This document shows, piece after piece, positions 1 to 13,900 of a stretch of DNA of 64,000 bases. The stretch covers positions 32,024,115 to 32,088,114 of the forward strand of contig CM060314.1 in the NCBI GenBank assembly GCA_030674185.1, in the 5' to 3' direction. The position numbers and the translations under genes are program-made. The notes under the pieces are model-generated. The model had not been told where the DNA came from and did no database searches. It saw only the letters and a list, made by a program, of their open reading frames with translations. This DNA comes from Monoplex corrugatus. Its lineage: Eukaryota > Mollusca > Gastropoda > Littorinimorpha > Ranellidae. Position 1 is the stretch's first letter; each line of letters starts with the position of its first letter.

Positions 1-235
1 AGTCTCTTTGTCTGCCCGTTAGTACCTCTATCATCTGGTGACAAAATATGTCACCAACGATTTATCGCCCTTGTTAGGGGAGAGGGGGGGGGGGGGGGGT
101 AGAGTAGATCTATAAATGTTTGGTCAATACAAGATAAGCGTGCTCGGTATGCTGTTGCAAGTTCGTAGGATTGATGGCGCGTGACCCATTGTTGAGCTGC
201 GATGAATCAAACTGTAGAATGCACAAATCAGTTCT

Positions 236-421
236 ACGTCTGTCTGCCTGTCTGTCTGTCTGTTTGCCTGCCTGCTTGTCTGTCTGTCTGTCTCTCTCTG
301 TCTCTTATCTCTCTGTCTCTCTCTTTCTCTGTGTCTCTCGCTCTGTCTCGGTCCTTGACCCTCTATCTCTGTCTATCTTTCTGTCTGTCTGTCTATCTCC
401 CCCACTCTCTCTAACCTCTCT
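236..421. repeat. (TCTG)n/(TC)n microsatellite
   Basis: Pyrimidine-rich simple repeat built of TCTG and TC units with interruptions. Long open frames across it, rich in Ser, Leu, Cys and Val, are repeat artefacts. Confidence 0.9.
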
Positions 422-816
422 GTTGTTTTTGTTCGCGCTTTTTATTTATCTATTTTTTGCTTTTATTCAGTTTTCACATACTTATGGCCAGCCTGATTTT
501 TCAACTGTGGGCTTTCGTGTTACAGGCATCTGTTAACGCCCTATCGGTATACTCAGCCCTATCGCTTCAGGATCCCACGGAAATTAAGGTGGTGGTGGTG
601 GTGACTTCTGGCAAAATTCTGTGGGCAAAATTTAATCGAGTCCACTTTCATAGCTTCAGTTGATAGATCAATACGTGAACAAACAAACAGGAAACAAAAC
701 AAAATAAAACAAAAAAGAAGAAAAAGATAAAGCAGCCTTTTCCCAGGGGAGATCAATGAAACTTGAACTAAGTTTACATGGTAAATCGACGGTGACCATG
801 ACCTCCACCAACAAAA

Positions 817-821
817 TATAG

Positions 822-852
<31 letters not shown>

Positions 853-866
853 TAGACAGACAGACT

Positions 867-933
<67 letters not shown>
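817..933. repeat. (GACA)n then (GA)n microsatellite
   Basis: Runs of GACA pass directly into an almost pure GA tract of about 65 bases. It has the same composition as the complement of the 236-421 tract. Confidence 0.9.
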
Positions 934-936
<3 letters not shown>

Positions 937-1065
937 AGGCTACATTACATGTACAGTGGCGATTTGACGATAAAGTCTCGACCAGACTTGTGCATTTTGA
1001 TTTGATTTATACGTCAAGATTTAGCTCCTTATAGATATCATTAACGTTCATTATTATTTTAAACC

Positions 1066-1250
1066 TGTGGGAGTGGCAGCCTGAGTATTAGAACACCTGC
1101 CTGAGAAAAGAGAGTCCTGAGGTCACTTTTAATTTTTTCTCTCCCCCCACTTCCCCCGTTACATTTTGAGTCTTTCTGAGGAGACGTTCAATCGACGTCC
1201 CGTGCGGAGCAGGCACTTAACTCACGTAAAAGATCTCATCGAAAAGTTCA
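1066..1250 (+). mobile_element. tRNA-derived SINE remnant
   Basis: A degenerate tRNA-like head (about 1075-1130) is followed by a body reading 'gaggagacgttcaatcgacg' and 'gagcaggcacttaactcacg', which I recognise as typical of gastropod tRNA-derived SINE bodies. The head has lost most of its pol III box B. Confidence 0.55.
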
Positions 1251-2783
1251 CCTTTGTAGCTAAACAAAATATACATGTATATATTTCTTTTAAAAAAAAG
1301 TGGCACGGACGTGTGAATATTAAAAGAAAAGAAAGGAGAACAGTTAAATTCTATGATAAACTAATTTGAAAGGAGTTAACTTCAAAGGTGTTTTGTTCTG
1401 GTACGAAAGTTAGTGGACATCCGTTAGTGTTCGATTGGTTTGGGTGTATTCCGTTGGGCTCCGGTATTAAGAGCTACGCGATCATATGATCTACTAACGC
1501 AATTTCCTGTCATCTTCGGAAATAAACATCAACACTTGAGTCGGACAGGCAGTAGACAGAAAAGAGATAGCGAACGTTAGCAAATTTTGGTCTTCATTTG
1601 CAACCAGGAGTACATTGCAATCGACCGATAATTTCTGGGTAAATATTTGATTGCCTTCATGTATTTTGTCATTTTTGGGAAGACCTAGGCTAGAATGATG
1701 ATCGTGTCGACGTGTGGGGATGGGCCTGGATTTTATGATTAATTTCATTAAATTATGTATTTTTACGCCAAGGCTATTTAGTAAGTCTATGCATAACGAC
1801 ACTGATGTCTAAGCTAGCGACTGAAAATAGAACACGAAGTAACAACTTTTGTTTCAAATCGTAAAAGTGGAACACATGTTTATTTAGTCTATCAACACAT
1901 CGTTGTTAGCTTAGTCACTAAGTTAGTTAGTGATAACAAAACTCAAAAGTGATGAATCATTATGATTTATGCGAATTCTAAACAAGCTGAACCATAGTGT
2001 ATATGGATACAAGAACTTGCAAGTCGGGCTTGTGTTTGAAACTGTTGTCTGTGACGTTGTTTTAGCTTGGCTATAAGTAGGCTGTAAGATTACTTAGGTT
2101 CTAGGGTATATATTCAAATATTGTCACAGAGTGACACCACAAGGACACTGCATAGAGTTAAAGTAGTAAAAGGCCAGTCACTTTAACACATTCTACCCTA
2201 TGTGTGCAACCAGGGTTTCCTCCACCTGTCCAGGCGTGCAGCAAGGTGTGCACAGAAATATGACTAGGCCACCCAAAATGTCAGTAACTTTTAAACTACT
2301 TCATGGATTCCATTCAAATTTTTATATGTTGTTGGTAAATGCCAAGTTACGTTTCCACCATTTTTCATGGATATTACAGTATACACTACAAGTCACAACG
2401 TTCGATGTGAACGGAACAGCATTGACTACCGCTGTCACTTTCATCACTCAATCTGACATTATGTTCAACAGATTTGTCATATACGTCATGTCATAGTTCA
2501 TCACCTACTCACGTCATTTGTTTGTTTGTTTTTTTCTTTGTTTTGTTAGTTAATGCTTAATTTTATTTTTAAATCACAGTGTCAAAAATTTCTTGACTAA
2601 AACTTTAATTAGGCTGTAGTTTAAAACTTTAAAAAATGAGTTGTTTATATGTTGTAAAATTAGTAGGCTAATTTTGATGTGTATCATAATTTCAACTTGA
2701 ACCAAGTTGAATTTTATAACTGATTCAATCATTGGCTGAATGTTTTGATGAACATGTAAAATATGTAAATCAGTAACATTAAC

Positions 2784-2807
2784 GCACACACATGCACACA
2801 CACATGC

Positions 2808-2838
<31 letters not shown>
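2784..2838. repeat. (CA)n microsatellite
   Basis: Imperfect CA dinucleotide tract with CATGCA interruptions. Confidence 0.9.
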
Positions 2839-3366
2839 AATAAATGGAAAAAGAAATGCATATTTCATATGAAATAGCATGATAATAATTGTGTTTAGTA
2901 CCAACAATAATGATAATAACAATAGTAGTGATTAATGATATGATAATGTGTCATATTACAATTATGATATTCATCACTTTTTTTATTGAATATTTAAGAA
3001 AAAAAATATTATACATGTATACTTTAATAACCATTGCGCAGTGAATCATTGAATGAATAGCATTCAGTGACAGTTAAATATTCCTTCAGTATTACTGTAT
3101 CACTATTTGTAAATTACTGTTGTTTCATAGGCATTTCAGCATGGTTTTAACAAGATCAGCCACTGTCACTGTGACAATAAACAAAGATTTAATTTATGTC
3201 CTTCTGTAGTATGGCAATATGATGATTATCTTGTCTCTTGGTTGTATTTCTCTCCATAACCTCTATACCTCTATTCCCGGCCCCTTCTTACTCTTTCAGT
3301 CTGTTTTCTTTGACAAGTGTTACAGTGATAATACTAATAATTATTTGATATAAAAATTAAAATTAA

Positions 3367-3406
3367 ACAGGGGACAGAGAGGGGGGGAGATAGATAGAGA
3401 GAGAGT

Positions 3407-3466
<60 letters not shown>

Positions 3467-3479
3467 GGGAGAGAGAGAG
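3367..3479. repeat. (GA)n microsatellite
   Basis: Purine tract, mostly GA, with GATA and G-run interruptions at the left end. Confidence 0.9.
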
Positions 3480-4234
3480 CACTTCCAAACCTGTTGTTAA
3501 TTTAGCAATAAAACCATTGGTGGTGTGCAGCTAACTCAGCAACTTCAGTAAGAAAAGTAAGAGGAGAAACAAGGGCACAGCAAGGCTACATGTAGATTTT
3601 TTGCCAACTTGCCAGTCACAGACTTCATCAGTGATTGTTGTCAGAGATATATATGTCTTTCCTGTGTGTGGGCTATTCAGTCAATGTAGAAGCTGTTAAC
3701 TGCATGATGAGGGATGCTTCTCAAGGTTGTTAATGCCAGTGGTTGTCTTGGATCATAGGTGCCCAGTACTACTACTACTAGTACTACTACTAGTACCACT
3801 ATTACTGAGTCTGAGGCAGGAATGGCAAATCGCTGCTGCTTATTGCATCGGTGAGCCACGGTACAGTATGTTAGATTAAACGGAATTTTAGAAGGAAAAT
3901 TTCCTTCATGCTGCTTTGTAAATTATGTATGTCTAAGGTTAAAAATACTACACACAATGTATAAGGTTGAAAATACTACACAATGTAAATCCATATGATT
4001 ATGCTTATAAACCCACTGTTTTGAAAATATTTTATTTTTTATTAATTTTGATGTAAAAAAAAGTATTGGAATGGTTTTTCTTCACAATGACAACTTCAGC
4101 TTTCTTTAAGATTGATACATTTTAAGTCAAATGCAACTGACTTACAGTTGCATAATACAGTAGAAATAGTAATTTAAGAAAGTAGAAATTGCTACTGCTG
4201 CTTTTGCACTAATTCCAACTGATATAATCTGCAG

Positions 4235-4385
4235 AAAATGCCGATCCTGTTCAGCTTGGTTTCACGTGGTACCACAGTCCTGGCAAAGTATGCCAGCTGT
4301 GCCGGCAACTTCACTGAGGTCACGGAGCAGATCATTGCCAAATCCCACAAAGTGAAAACTCCAAATTAACTTACTCACATAGCAG
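4235..4385 (+). CDS. VAMP7: VAMP7 coding exon A (start codon, longin N-terminus)
   Basis: The acceptor ends at 4234 (ctgcag). Three untranslated bases precede the ATG at 4238. The exon encodes MPILFSLVSRGTTVLAKYAS and the following VTEQIIAK segment, both typical of the VAMP7 longin domain. After AK the frame is lost, because AAA at 4340-4342 needs a fourth A. The +1 frame then continues as IPQSENSKLTYSHS up to the donor at 4386 (gtttgt, a weak donor). Confidence 0.93.
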
Positions 4386-4983
4386 GTTTGTCAGTTGATT
4401 TTGAATTTGTGTGATTGAAAATTATAATTGGTATGTCCTATTGTCTGTCATTGTCAGTATTTCTGTTAATTTGACAGCAGAAGTTGGATAGAGTTTTGTG
4501 ATACATGAACATAATGAAGTATTCCTTTTTGGCTCAAGTTGCAATAGAATAAAATGAACCTGGAAACTTTGTTTTATTTCCTAATGGTTTAGATAATAGC
4601 ACATAGTTTCGGATCAACTTATATGTCTAAGGTTGCTAATCCACAAGTTAAAAATTACATTTACTACAACAGAAAATTGCGTACTTCAGAATAATTAAAT
4701 GTAAACAAAGTAGACTTAAAACAAATGAAGTAAAACATTTGATTATGAATACATAAAAGTATACACGACATATTTGGGTATGCGTATCTGTGGGAAAATA
4801 TGCTTACCATTAAAATGACATTGAAAGGGATCACATGAACAGTACAGTAAGATTCACTGTCAAGGGATAATGAAAATTTACAGGATTCATGATTATTCAA
4901 TATCAAAATGTTTCCTGAAGTATGGTGAAATGTTAATATTATATATATTGTATTGAGTAACTAGAGACACACACACACACACA

Positions 4984-5060
<77 letters not shown>

Positions 5061-5533
5061 ACACACACACATGTATATATATATATAGAGTTACTTGGCA
5101 TGTCAGTTTTCAAAGAGAGAAAGTGAAACTCTGCTTTTGCCCATGTAAAAAAAAAGGACTTTTTAATCTTTGAAAAAGGACACTGTAGTAGAGCATGAAG
5201 TTTTATATTTTGCTACAGTATTAAAAACAATTTTTTTCTTCTTTTGTTTTCAGCTACCTATTCCATTACATTGCTGAAGACAGAATTATCTACCTTTGCA
5301 TTACGGATGATGTGAGTTAATATGCATGCAGAGAAAAAGATGCTTTATTTAAGCTAAATATATCAACACTCACACATGCATACACATATATGTGTGTGCA
5401 CTTTAGCTTATACTTTTTGTCACTGTTTTCATTTCTCAGTTTCTCATTACTCTGTCTTCCTCTCTCTGTCTCTTCTCTCTGTCTCTTTGTCTCTTTCTCT
5501 ATCTCTGTCTCTCTATCTCTGTCTCTCTGTCTA

Positions 5534-5564
<31 letters not shown>

Positions 5565-6758
5565 TTCTCTTCTACACACACACACACTCTATCTCTCATG
5601 CTGTCACATTCTCTCTGCCTGTCTGCCTGTCTGTCTTTATCTGTGTGTTTGTGGCTCTCTCAGTCTCTCTGTCTTTGTCTGTCTGTCTGTCTCTCTTCGT
5701 GTGTGTATACATGTCTCTTTTTCTGTCTCTGTTCCTCTCTCTCTCTCTCTCTTTTTCTCTCTGTCTCCCTCTTTCTTTCTTTTTGTGTGCATCTCTCAGT
5801 TGATTCACTAAAACTCAGAAGTATGTTGAGGTTAGAACGAAAATGGTTACATCTCTCCTCTGCAGTTTACATTTATTGGAGTCTTGTATAGGATTGAATA
5901 CAGGTTGAAACTTGCAAAAAATGAGAAATCTCTGTCTAATACTGTAACTTGTGTAAGTGTAACATTTTCACATAGTTGTCAAAATTCACAGCTATGTTGT
6001 TTCTGTTGACGCTTATGCTGTTTCTGTTGACGCTTTTACAAAAAATAAATTGAGAGAAAGCTGAGCTTTTAAAACAGATTAATTGAGAGATTGAAAGCTG
6101 ATTGATAGACAAGTGCAGTAGTCAAGTTGGTAAAACAGTAGACTTCCAGTCAGAAGGTCTGGGGTTTGATCCTGCCTGGGTACTTCATGCCTGGTGGGTA
6201 AAGGGTGAAGATTTCTTCAATCTCCCAGGTCAACATGAAGACTTTATACTCAGCATGCACCCCACTGAAGATTGAGTATGCAGACTGTGCAGTGATCAGC
6301 ATACCACCAGCACAATGTGAACAAAACAGTGTGATAACATGCATCCAGGAAAAAATGGGAAAGCTTAGTAGAAAAAAAAAAAAAAATGAAAGACAGTAAG
6401 GCGATCAGATAGCATGTCATCAAAGTATGCAGATTTGAAGGAAAAGCAATTGCTTCCTCAGGAGTTGATATTGAGTAGTTGAATGACTGTATGTTGTCTG
6501 AGATGAGTTGCTATTAATGTTACTTTGTTAGGTTGTTCATCCACAGTTTTTACAATAAGAAAAGCTGCATTTCCATGATTGCTGGCTGAGATTTAACAAC
6601 AGTATTATTCTGTCTTCTTTTTCAGGATTTTGAAAGAACAAAAGCTTTCATGTTTCTTAATGAAATTAAAAGAAGGTAAGTGGTTGCATTAAAGTTCAAG
6701 AAGTTCAAGTGGACTTGTAGTCTTACTCTTGTTTTCACTTTGTGTATGTATGTATGTA

Positions 6759-6822
<64 letters not shown>

Positions 6823-6846
6823 GTGTGTGTGTGTGTGTGTGTGTTT

Positions 6847-6892
<46 letters not shown>

Positions 6893-7205
6893 TTTAGCTA
6901 GAGGAATTACAATGAGTGATTTTCATTGACATCATCAACATCATCATAATCATGTGCCCTGCTGCATTGTGTTGGTGACAGTGGCTCCCAACATGAATCT
7001 CTTTTCGCTGCAAGTACATCTCCTACCCATTCTGTCTTCATCCATTCTGCAGATCCTTTGAATATTTTCTCCCTGGATCCACCTGGTGTTCTTTTTCCCC
7101 ATTCAGCTTTCATATTGCGACTAGGTGCTCAAATTTCTCTTGCCTTTTTAAGTTATAAAATGCCCTGTAATTGTTGCTTATCTTTTCTTGATCTTCAGTA
7201 TTTTT

Positions 7206-7254
<49 letters not shown>

Positions 7255-7808
7255 GTGTTTTCCTCTTTCAAGACTGTCTCTTTTGTTTTCTTTGCTGTCG
7301 GTGGAACTTTTAAGTCTTCTTAGATACCACATTTCAACTGCCTCAATCTTCTTCTGCATTTTCATTGATAAGTAATCATGAAATAAGTGTATTCTACTTG
7401 TCAACAAGAGCAGACTAAAGTTATTGCATTAAATTAACTGACCATGCAAAGCCACTATTTTGTTCACTTGTAAATATCCACTTATCGGCAATACCAGACA
7501 TTTTATCACATTTGTTAATATTAAGCTAGTTCAGTCCCAGATTCATAACTTTAGTTTATAACTGATTAAGGCCAGTATTCTTGTTGAATGTTGTGTTCAG
7601 ATTTTTGTGAATATCTGCAGCTGCTTTGATTCATATTCAGACTGTTGTTTTGGCTGACAGATTTCAGACACAGTATGGGGTCCGGGCACAAACAGCATTG
7701 CCTTATGCCATGAACAGCGAGTTCTCTAGAGTCATGGCTACACAGATGGTAAGATACAATGGGAGGAAAAAGACGGTGTGACAGAACTCAGGTTGATTTG
7801 AGACCCGT

Positions 7809-7858
<50 letters not shown>

Positions 7859-8022
7859 GTGGTGTGTGTGTGTTGTGTGTGTGTGTGTGGTGTGTGTGTT
7901 CGCGTGTGTGTGTGTTCGCGTATGTGTGTGTTCATGTGTGTGTGTGGTTCGTGTGTGTGTGTGTGTATTTGTGTGTGTGTGTGTTCGTGTTTGTGTATGT
8001 GTGTGTGTGTGTGCGTTCGTGC

Positions 8023-8055
<33 letters not shown>

Positions 8056-10856
8056 TATGTGTGTGTGTGTGTGTAAATAATGTTGGCATTGATTGAAGCC
8101 AGGACAGTTTTTGATAATCGGGTATTTAATTTGTGGAGATGTGATTTATTGTTCAGACTGTAATGGTCCCTTAGTAGACAATGATAAGATGACCCATCAT
8201 GATCTCATGGATTAGCTATGATGCCCTTGTACTCAGCAGACGTTTTTCATGCTTGCTACCTGTGAAATATCCCAGCCTAAAATCAGTATAAATGCAAAAA
8301 TCCTGCTGCACATGTTCATATATTTGTTGGTCAGTGTGAACAGTTTGCTCACAGAATGTGTAAAGAGAGATAATAGTACATGAATTGAATGGTTGCAACT
8401 TTCACTCTACCCGGTATTTGTACTTTATTATTTAGTTATCTGTTCACTTTATTTATATGTTCTTTTCTTTGAAGACAAGATACATATGTCATTTACATGC
8501 AGCCAAGATTGTTCCAGTGATAGGCTGATACAATACTAGTATATAAAGTAATAAACTTAGACTAGGTAAAACATAGGCTAGGTAGGGCCTCAGGACCTGG
8601 TCAGCTCATGGATTTATGTGCAGGCTTAACACAATGGAGTCGCAGTCAAATAGTGCTTGTCGACCCCTGAAATCGCATGTTTTCGGCCATTTTTAAAAAA
8701 AATATTACAAAATAACCAGACAAGATAGAAACAAACAGTAAAGTGCAAAAGAAAGGCAGAAGCTTGCTACATTAGATTCTACTCACAATTTGTGTGCTGA
8801 TTTCCCACTTGAATGTAGAAATTACTCCAATTAGGGTATCCAAACAGCATTCCGAACAAAAGTTTTGAACCACATGATCGACCACATAGCGATGTCACTT
8901 AAGCCAATGCTAGGGACAAAACTCGTATCTGAATCCAACAAATCATCCCTATCTTCGACAGATAATTCACCAACAAGCTCTAATTCATCATCAGATCCTT
9001 CAACTTGGATGATATCAATCGCCTCTTGCACAGAAAACATACGCCGGTTTCGAAGTCGCCTTGCCGCCATTTTGAAAATAGGTGAATACAGATTCGCTTA
9101 CTGACTCTAGAAACTTCGTTAAAACAAAGACTGTATGATGATTAGATACGGTCTAATGGAAGCAATCGATGCATAGATGATTATACTTTGACTTTCAGGT
9201 GTTTTCTCCCTCGAATACCGCTCATGTTATAAATAAAAAATTGGCATTTTCCGACGGCACCCGCATGCCGTCACGATTACAACAACGAACAAACGTGCGG
9301 CAGCCGACTGCCGTCAACACGCCATTGAGTTAAGGCTGTGCCATGATCACCATACACATGGCACCTGTGATGTTATTGCTTGTGGAATTCATTCCGAGCG
9401 CAAGAGTGTCATCTTAAGAGACTGAAACTGAAACTTGTACTTTAATTGTTAATTGGTTTTGATAAGTAGCACCACGCTCAGTGCAAGGAAGGAGTTAGGC
9501 ATTGTGAGGGGAAAAAGTTCAGCCGAGTTTATATTGAATTCATTCTAAGGGGAAAGTTCAACTGGCTTGACACAGAGTTTAATCTAAATTGACATTTCTG
9601 TGGTGTTAATACATGGAGTATCATCCAAGCACTGAGACAATGTTTTCGGAAAGCGGAAACTGAAACTGATTGTGTTCTATCGTGCTAAAGTTTACAATTC
9701 GGGATTGTTGATGTTGGTTCTCTGTACAACTTAACTGGCAAGATTGTTGGTGTTGGTTTTCTGTATAACTTAACTGGCCAGTTTTTTCCTTGTTCTTTTC
9801 TAGAGACTGGCATCAGAAGACAGACCACAGGATCAGTTAGCCAAAGTACAGGAAGAGGTGGATGAATTGAAAGGAATCATGGTTCGAAATATCGGTAAGA
9901 TGATAACGTGGAGTTTCTTTTTTTTATTATATTTTTTCCATTCAGGAAAGGACACAATTTTGATGGTGTATTGTATTAATTAATATTGTGATTAGTGTTA
10001 TCAAAACACACCCACATGCTGATACTGTGCGCTGATAACATGCATTCACAGCACAGAAATTGCCAGAGGTGCCTGATTTGGGGCAATAAAATTTTTTTTG
10101 TGTGCGTTTGTGTGTGGAACAGGTTCAGTGTACAGGGGATATGTTTTTGCATATTCGTAGAGAATAACCTTTCATCTTTCCATTGTCATGTTTTGAATAT
10201 CAAAGGAAACCACATGTTGAAAACAGTGCAGTTTCAATGTGGCAAAAGAGATAACCCACAAAATTCAAGTTCAAAGGAGTGATTGCAAATTGATCATTGT
10301 TACCAGCTAAAGGGAAACCACCCATTCTGAAATGCCATTATGAGATGTGTTATTGTATTTGGTCCATTTGTTTTTCTCCCCTTGACTTAAAAACTTTCTC
10401 AGTTCAGTTGAAAAGAATGTTGTCATCTGAACACTGTCTGATTATGTAGTGGTAACATGAGTACACGCAACATGAGAGAGGCTAGTCTCTGTATGTGTGT
10501 GTGTTTGTGTGTGTGTGTGGGCGCACGCAGATTTCCAAGCTGTGTGGCCTTGTAGTCTTGTTTGGAATTATGTCAGGTCTTTTGCCATTCAGGTAGTGTA
10601 CACAGATTTTTGTAACATCATTGTTGTCATTATTTTGTACAGGTCTTTTGCCATTCAGGTAGTGTACACAGATTTTTGTAACATCATTGTTGTCATTATT
10701 TTGTACAGACCAGATAGCTGACAGAGGGGAGCGATTGGAACTTCTTGTGGACAAAACGGAAGACTTGAATGCACATGTAAGTCTTGCTATTGTTGTGTCT
10801 GTCTCCTTTGTGAGTTAGCTTTATTATTTACTGCTGGATTTGCGAGTGTGTGTATG

Positions 10857-10933
<77 letters not shown>

Positions 10934-13900
10934 TGTATGATTGTGTGTTTGTGTGTATGTGTGTGTGTAGACTGACCGAGATATTGTGTCATGGTGATGT
11001 TGGTGACATGCTGTCGGGTTTCTCTGTGAAATGTTGGAAATTTCTAAATATTGACAATTGAAGAATACTCAGGTCACTTGGTATGAAAACTGTGTCATCT
11101 CTCTGCCAACCTTATACTTAAGTGAGACGACATTTGTCTTTGCAGAGGGTAGCGTTATTAGACATTTACAGTTTTAATAATGCCTTGTTCTGAATCTAAT
11201 GACAGAGGGCATCCCAAAGATTTGAAACTAAAAATCCTGAAAATGTTTATTTGGCCTATTTTAATGTATGATTGCGAAGCCCAGACACTAAGAAAAGACA
11301 GAGAAAATAAAGTCAGTGCAGCAGAAATGTGACTCTGTAAACTTCTCAGAGTCAAATAGACAGACAGAAAGACAAATGATAGCCTGTTAAAGGAACTGAA
11401 TGTCAGGCACCAGCTGGTGAGAGAGATCAACAATAGAAAGCTGAGGTACTAAGGCGATGTGATCAGAAACACCAAAAAGAGATTTGATGTCAACGGTCCT
11501 GCAGAGTAAAGTTGAGTTGAGGAGAAGAAAGGGATGACCACACTCCTCCTATTTTGACAACATCGCTGAAGTCTGTGGTCTGGAGATCCAGGAGGTCACC
11601 CACAGATGTCTTAATCGTGTTATGTAGAGAAAACTTGTGATGTGGAGTGTGGCTCTTACCGTTGATCCCGGCGACAGAGAGAGATGAGATGAGAGATGAT
11701 GATTCTGAGTCTGATGCCTGGATGCATCATTGAATGTATAAGACGTGCTTTCCAGTTTTTAGATAAACACATGAAAATTGTTATTTAACTTTAGGGTGCT
11801 TCTGTGACTGAGATTCTAAGCAGCCAGCTCTAGCAAACTTTTAGTGGAATGCAAATGGTGAAAAAAGGACAGAAAACAAAGGCTAATCATCTGACTGACT
11901 GGAGCAGGCAATGTGTACATGATTCATTTGAAAGGAAAAAGTCAGCCAAAGATATATGACCATGATTGTCTTTAGTTTGTTCTTGAGCTCGAGCATCACT
12001 CTTTGCTTTTTTCCAATCTGCGGTGCATGGGCATCTACAGTCCTGTATAATGCGAGAAAATCATTTGCATTGACGGCCGAATCTATTTTCCTCCTCCTAA
12101 TCATCATCACGTGCCCTGTTGCATGGTGTCGGCGATCATAGCCCCCCATATGAATCCATCTTTTGTTGTTGCAAGTACATCTTCCATCCCTTCTGTCTTC
12201 ATCCACTCCACAACTCTGTCCAGTATTTTTTCCCTGGGTCTGCTTTCATTAAATAATTTTACTCAGTTCTGTAAATTGCTGTTGGCGCGTAAAAATAAAA
12301 TCATGGGTCCTTGCAGTTTTATTGTCTGATAGCCCTAACTAATCACAAAGGTATTAATAATTTAGCTGCAGAACAACACAGACATAAATCTCTACACATT
12401 TTATTTAAACGATCAGATTTCCAAACACAGTTCATCATGAAAGGATATTTGTTACAATGTGATAAGGTAGTTGCGTAATTCCAAAATTGGATTTTTTTCT
12501 GCAATTACTTGCATTGATATGGTCAAACACCAGAGGTTGACAGCACAATCTTAATGGGCTGTGGAAGTGATTTTGATCCTGTACCAAATTCCTCACACAT
12601 TTGCAAAGCCTTACGACAAAAGTAAAAAAAACGTGCATGTAAACAAACATGAATCCGAGTTTCGTAAAATAAAATTTTTTAAAAAAAAAAAATCAAAAAA
12701 GGCTTTGTGTTTTTTGAAAAGTTACTGCATTGTAGAATGAGTCCATTTGAACCAGTGTGTAAAATTTCACATCTCTTGGTTGAATAGTTTTGAAGATATT
12801 AGAGTTTAAATGAGTCACCCTTTCCTGTTCATGCTGAATAGTCAAAGTGTGACAGGAAGAGGAGGGTGGGGGTGTTGCTTGGGCTGTAGGCTGTAAGACT
12901 TGGAGGCTTGAAAGGATAAATCAGTATTTTAATGTTTATTCATGTGCTATCACAATTGTTTATTGTGTAATGACATAAAACTGTATATTTTTGAATAATT
13001 GGATCAAAAGAAAAGAGACATGGTATTGCTTGATCGTCTTGTATATGATGTTTGTATGTGTATTGAACAGTAATCTGTAAAATATAATGATGGGTTTGTG
13101 TTTTAATTTATTTAATGACTTGTATCCCTGTGTATGTATTAAACAGCAATCTGTAAAACATAATGATTATATATGTTTTAATTTTTGTTAATGGTTTGTA
13201 TGCCCAGTCTGTCACATTCAAGAGGACAAGTCGAGGCCTGGCTCGGTCTATGTGGTGGAAAAATATCAAGATTACCATCATCATTGTCATTGTTGTCATA
13301 GTAAGTCCTTTTCTTTCTTTAGCTACTGTGTGGAGTGCCTATGTAGCTATGTGTTTGTATGAATATGCAATCATGTGTTTTGTGTCCATCAGTCTTATTT
13401 TGTAGTGTAATATTAGTTTATAATACATATGAAAATGATTATGGTCCATAGGCGTGTGTCCTGAATGTGTCCTGGACACAACATACTGCTATTGCCCATA
13501 GCAATTTTTTCTTTTTTTTGTTTTTGGATGCATGAAGAATATAATTGTATTCAGTGCTGAATGTTATTACACAATTCAGTTTAGATCATTCATAGTCATT
13601 TCTGATACTGTGATTTCTCTGCACAAAGAACGCCGAATATCAAAGCAAACAAAAACTTCAGTTCAGTAATCAGTTTTTGCTTAAAACTTACATTACTATG
13701 TGAATAGAAGTCAGAAGGAATAATGAATGATCACAGCTAACAACAAGGTCAGTTCATTAGTTGAATGCAGTCTGGTTGGTAGAGTCATGAACCCAAGATC
13801 ACGTATACCACTCTGCAACATGAAAGTTGGTTTGCTGCCCATCTTAATGCTCTAATCATTCTGGTGGAGTCAGTATTTCACAGGTTTTGTTCCCTTCCCT

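Larger units (their letters stand above)
1..4234. other. Region upstream of VAMP7, no coding exon seen
   Basis: No exon with protein similarity is visible here. The first coding exon of VAMP7 opens three bases after a 3' splice acceptor, so at least one non-coding 5' exon and the promoter must lie upstream, here or beyond the window. I could not place either. The stretch holds microsatellites, one SINE remnant near 1.07 kb and otherwise AT-rich DNA of no recognisable content, including 1380-2780 and 3480-4230. Confidence 0.5.

Noticed and set aside
5376..5891. 171-codon open frame rich in Ser, Leu, Cys, with an apparent signal-like start
   Set aside because: It translates a TC/TCTG microsatellite inside a VAMP7 intron; overlapping frames are equally open.
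8831..9070. Small host gene on the minus strand within VAMP7
   Set aside because: It lies wholly inside TTAA-flanked terminal inverted repeats, with a transposase-like start, so it belongs to the mobile element.
11883..12206. 107-codon minus-strand frame
   Set aside because: It overlaps a LINE 3'-end fragment and has no recognisable domain.
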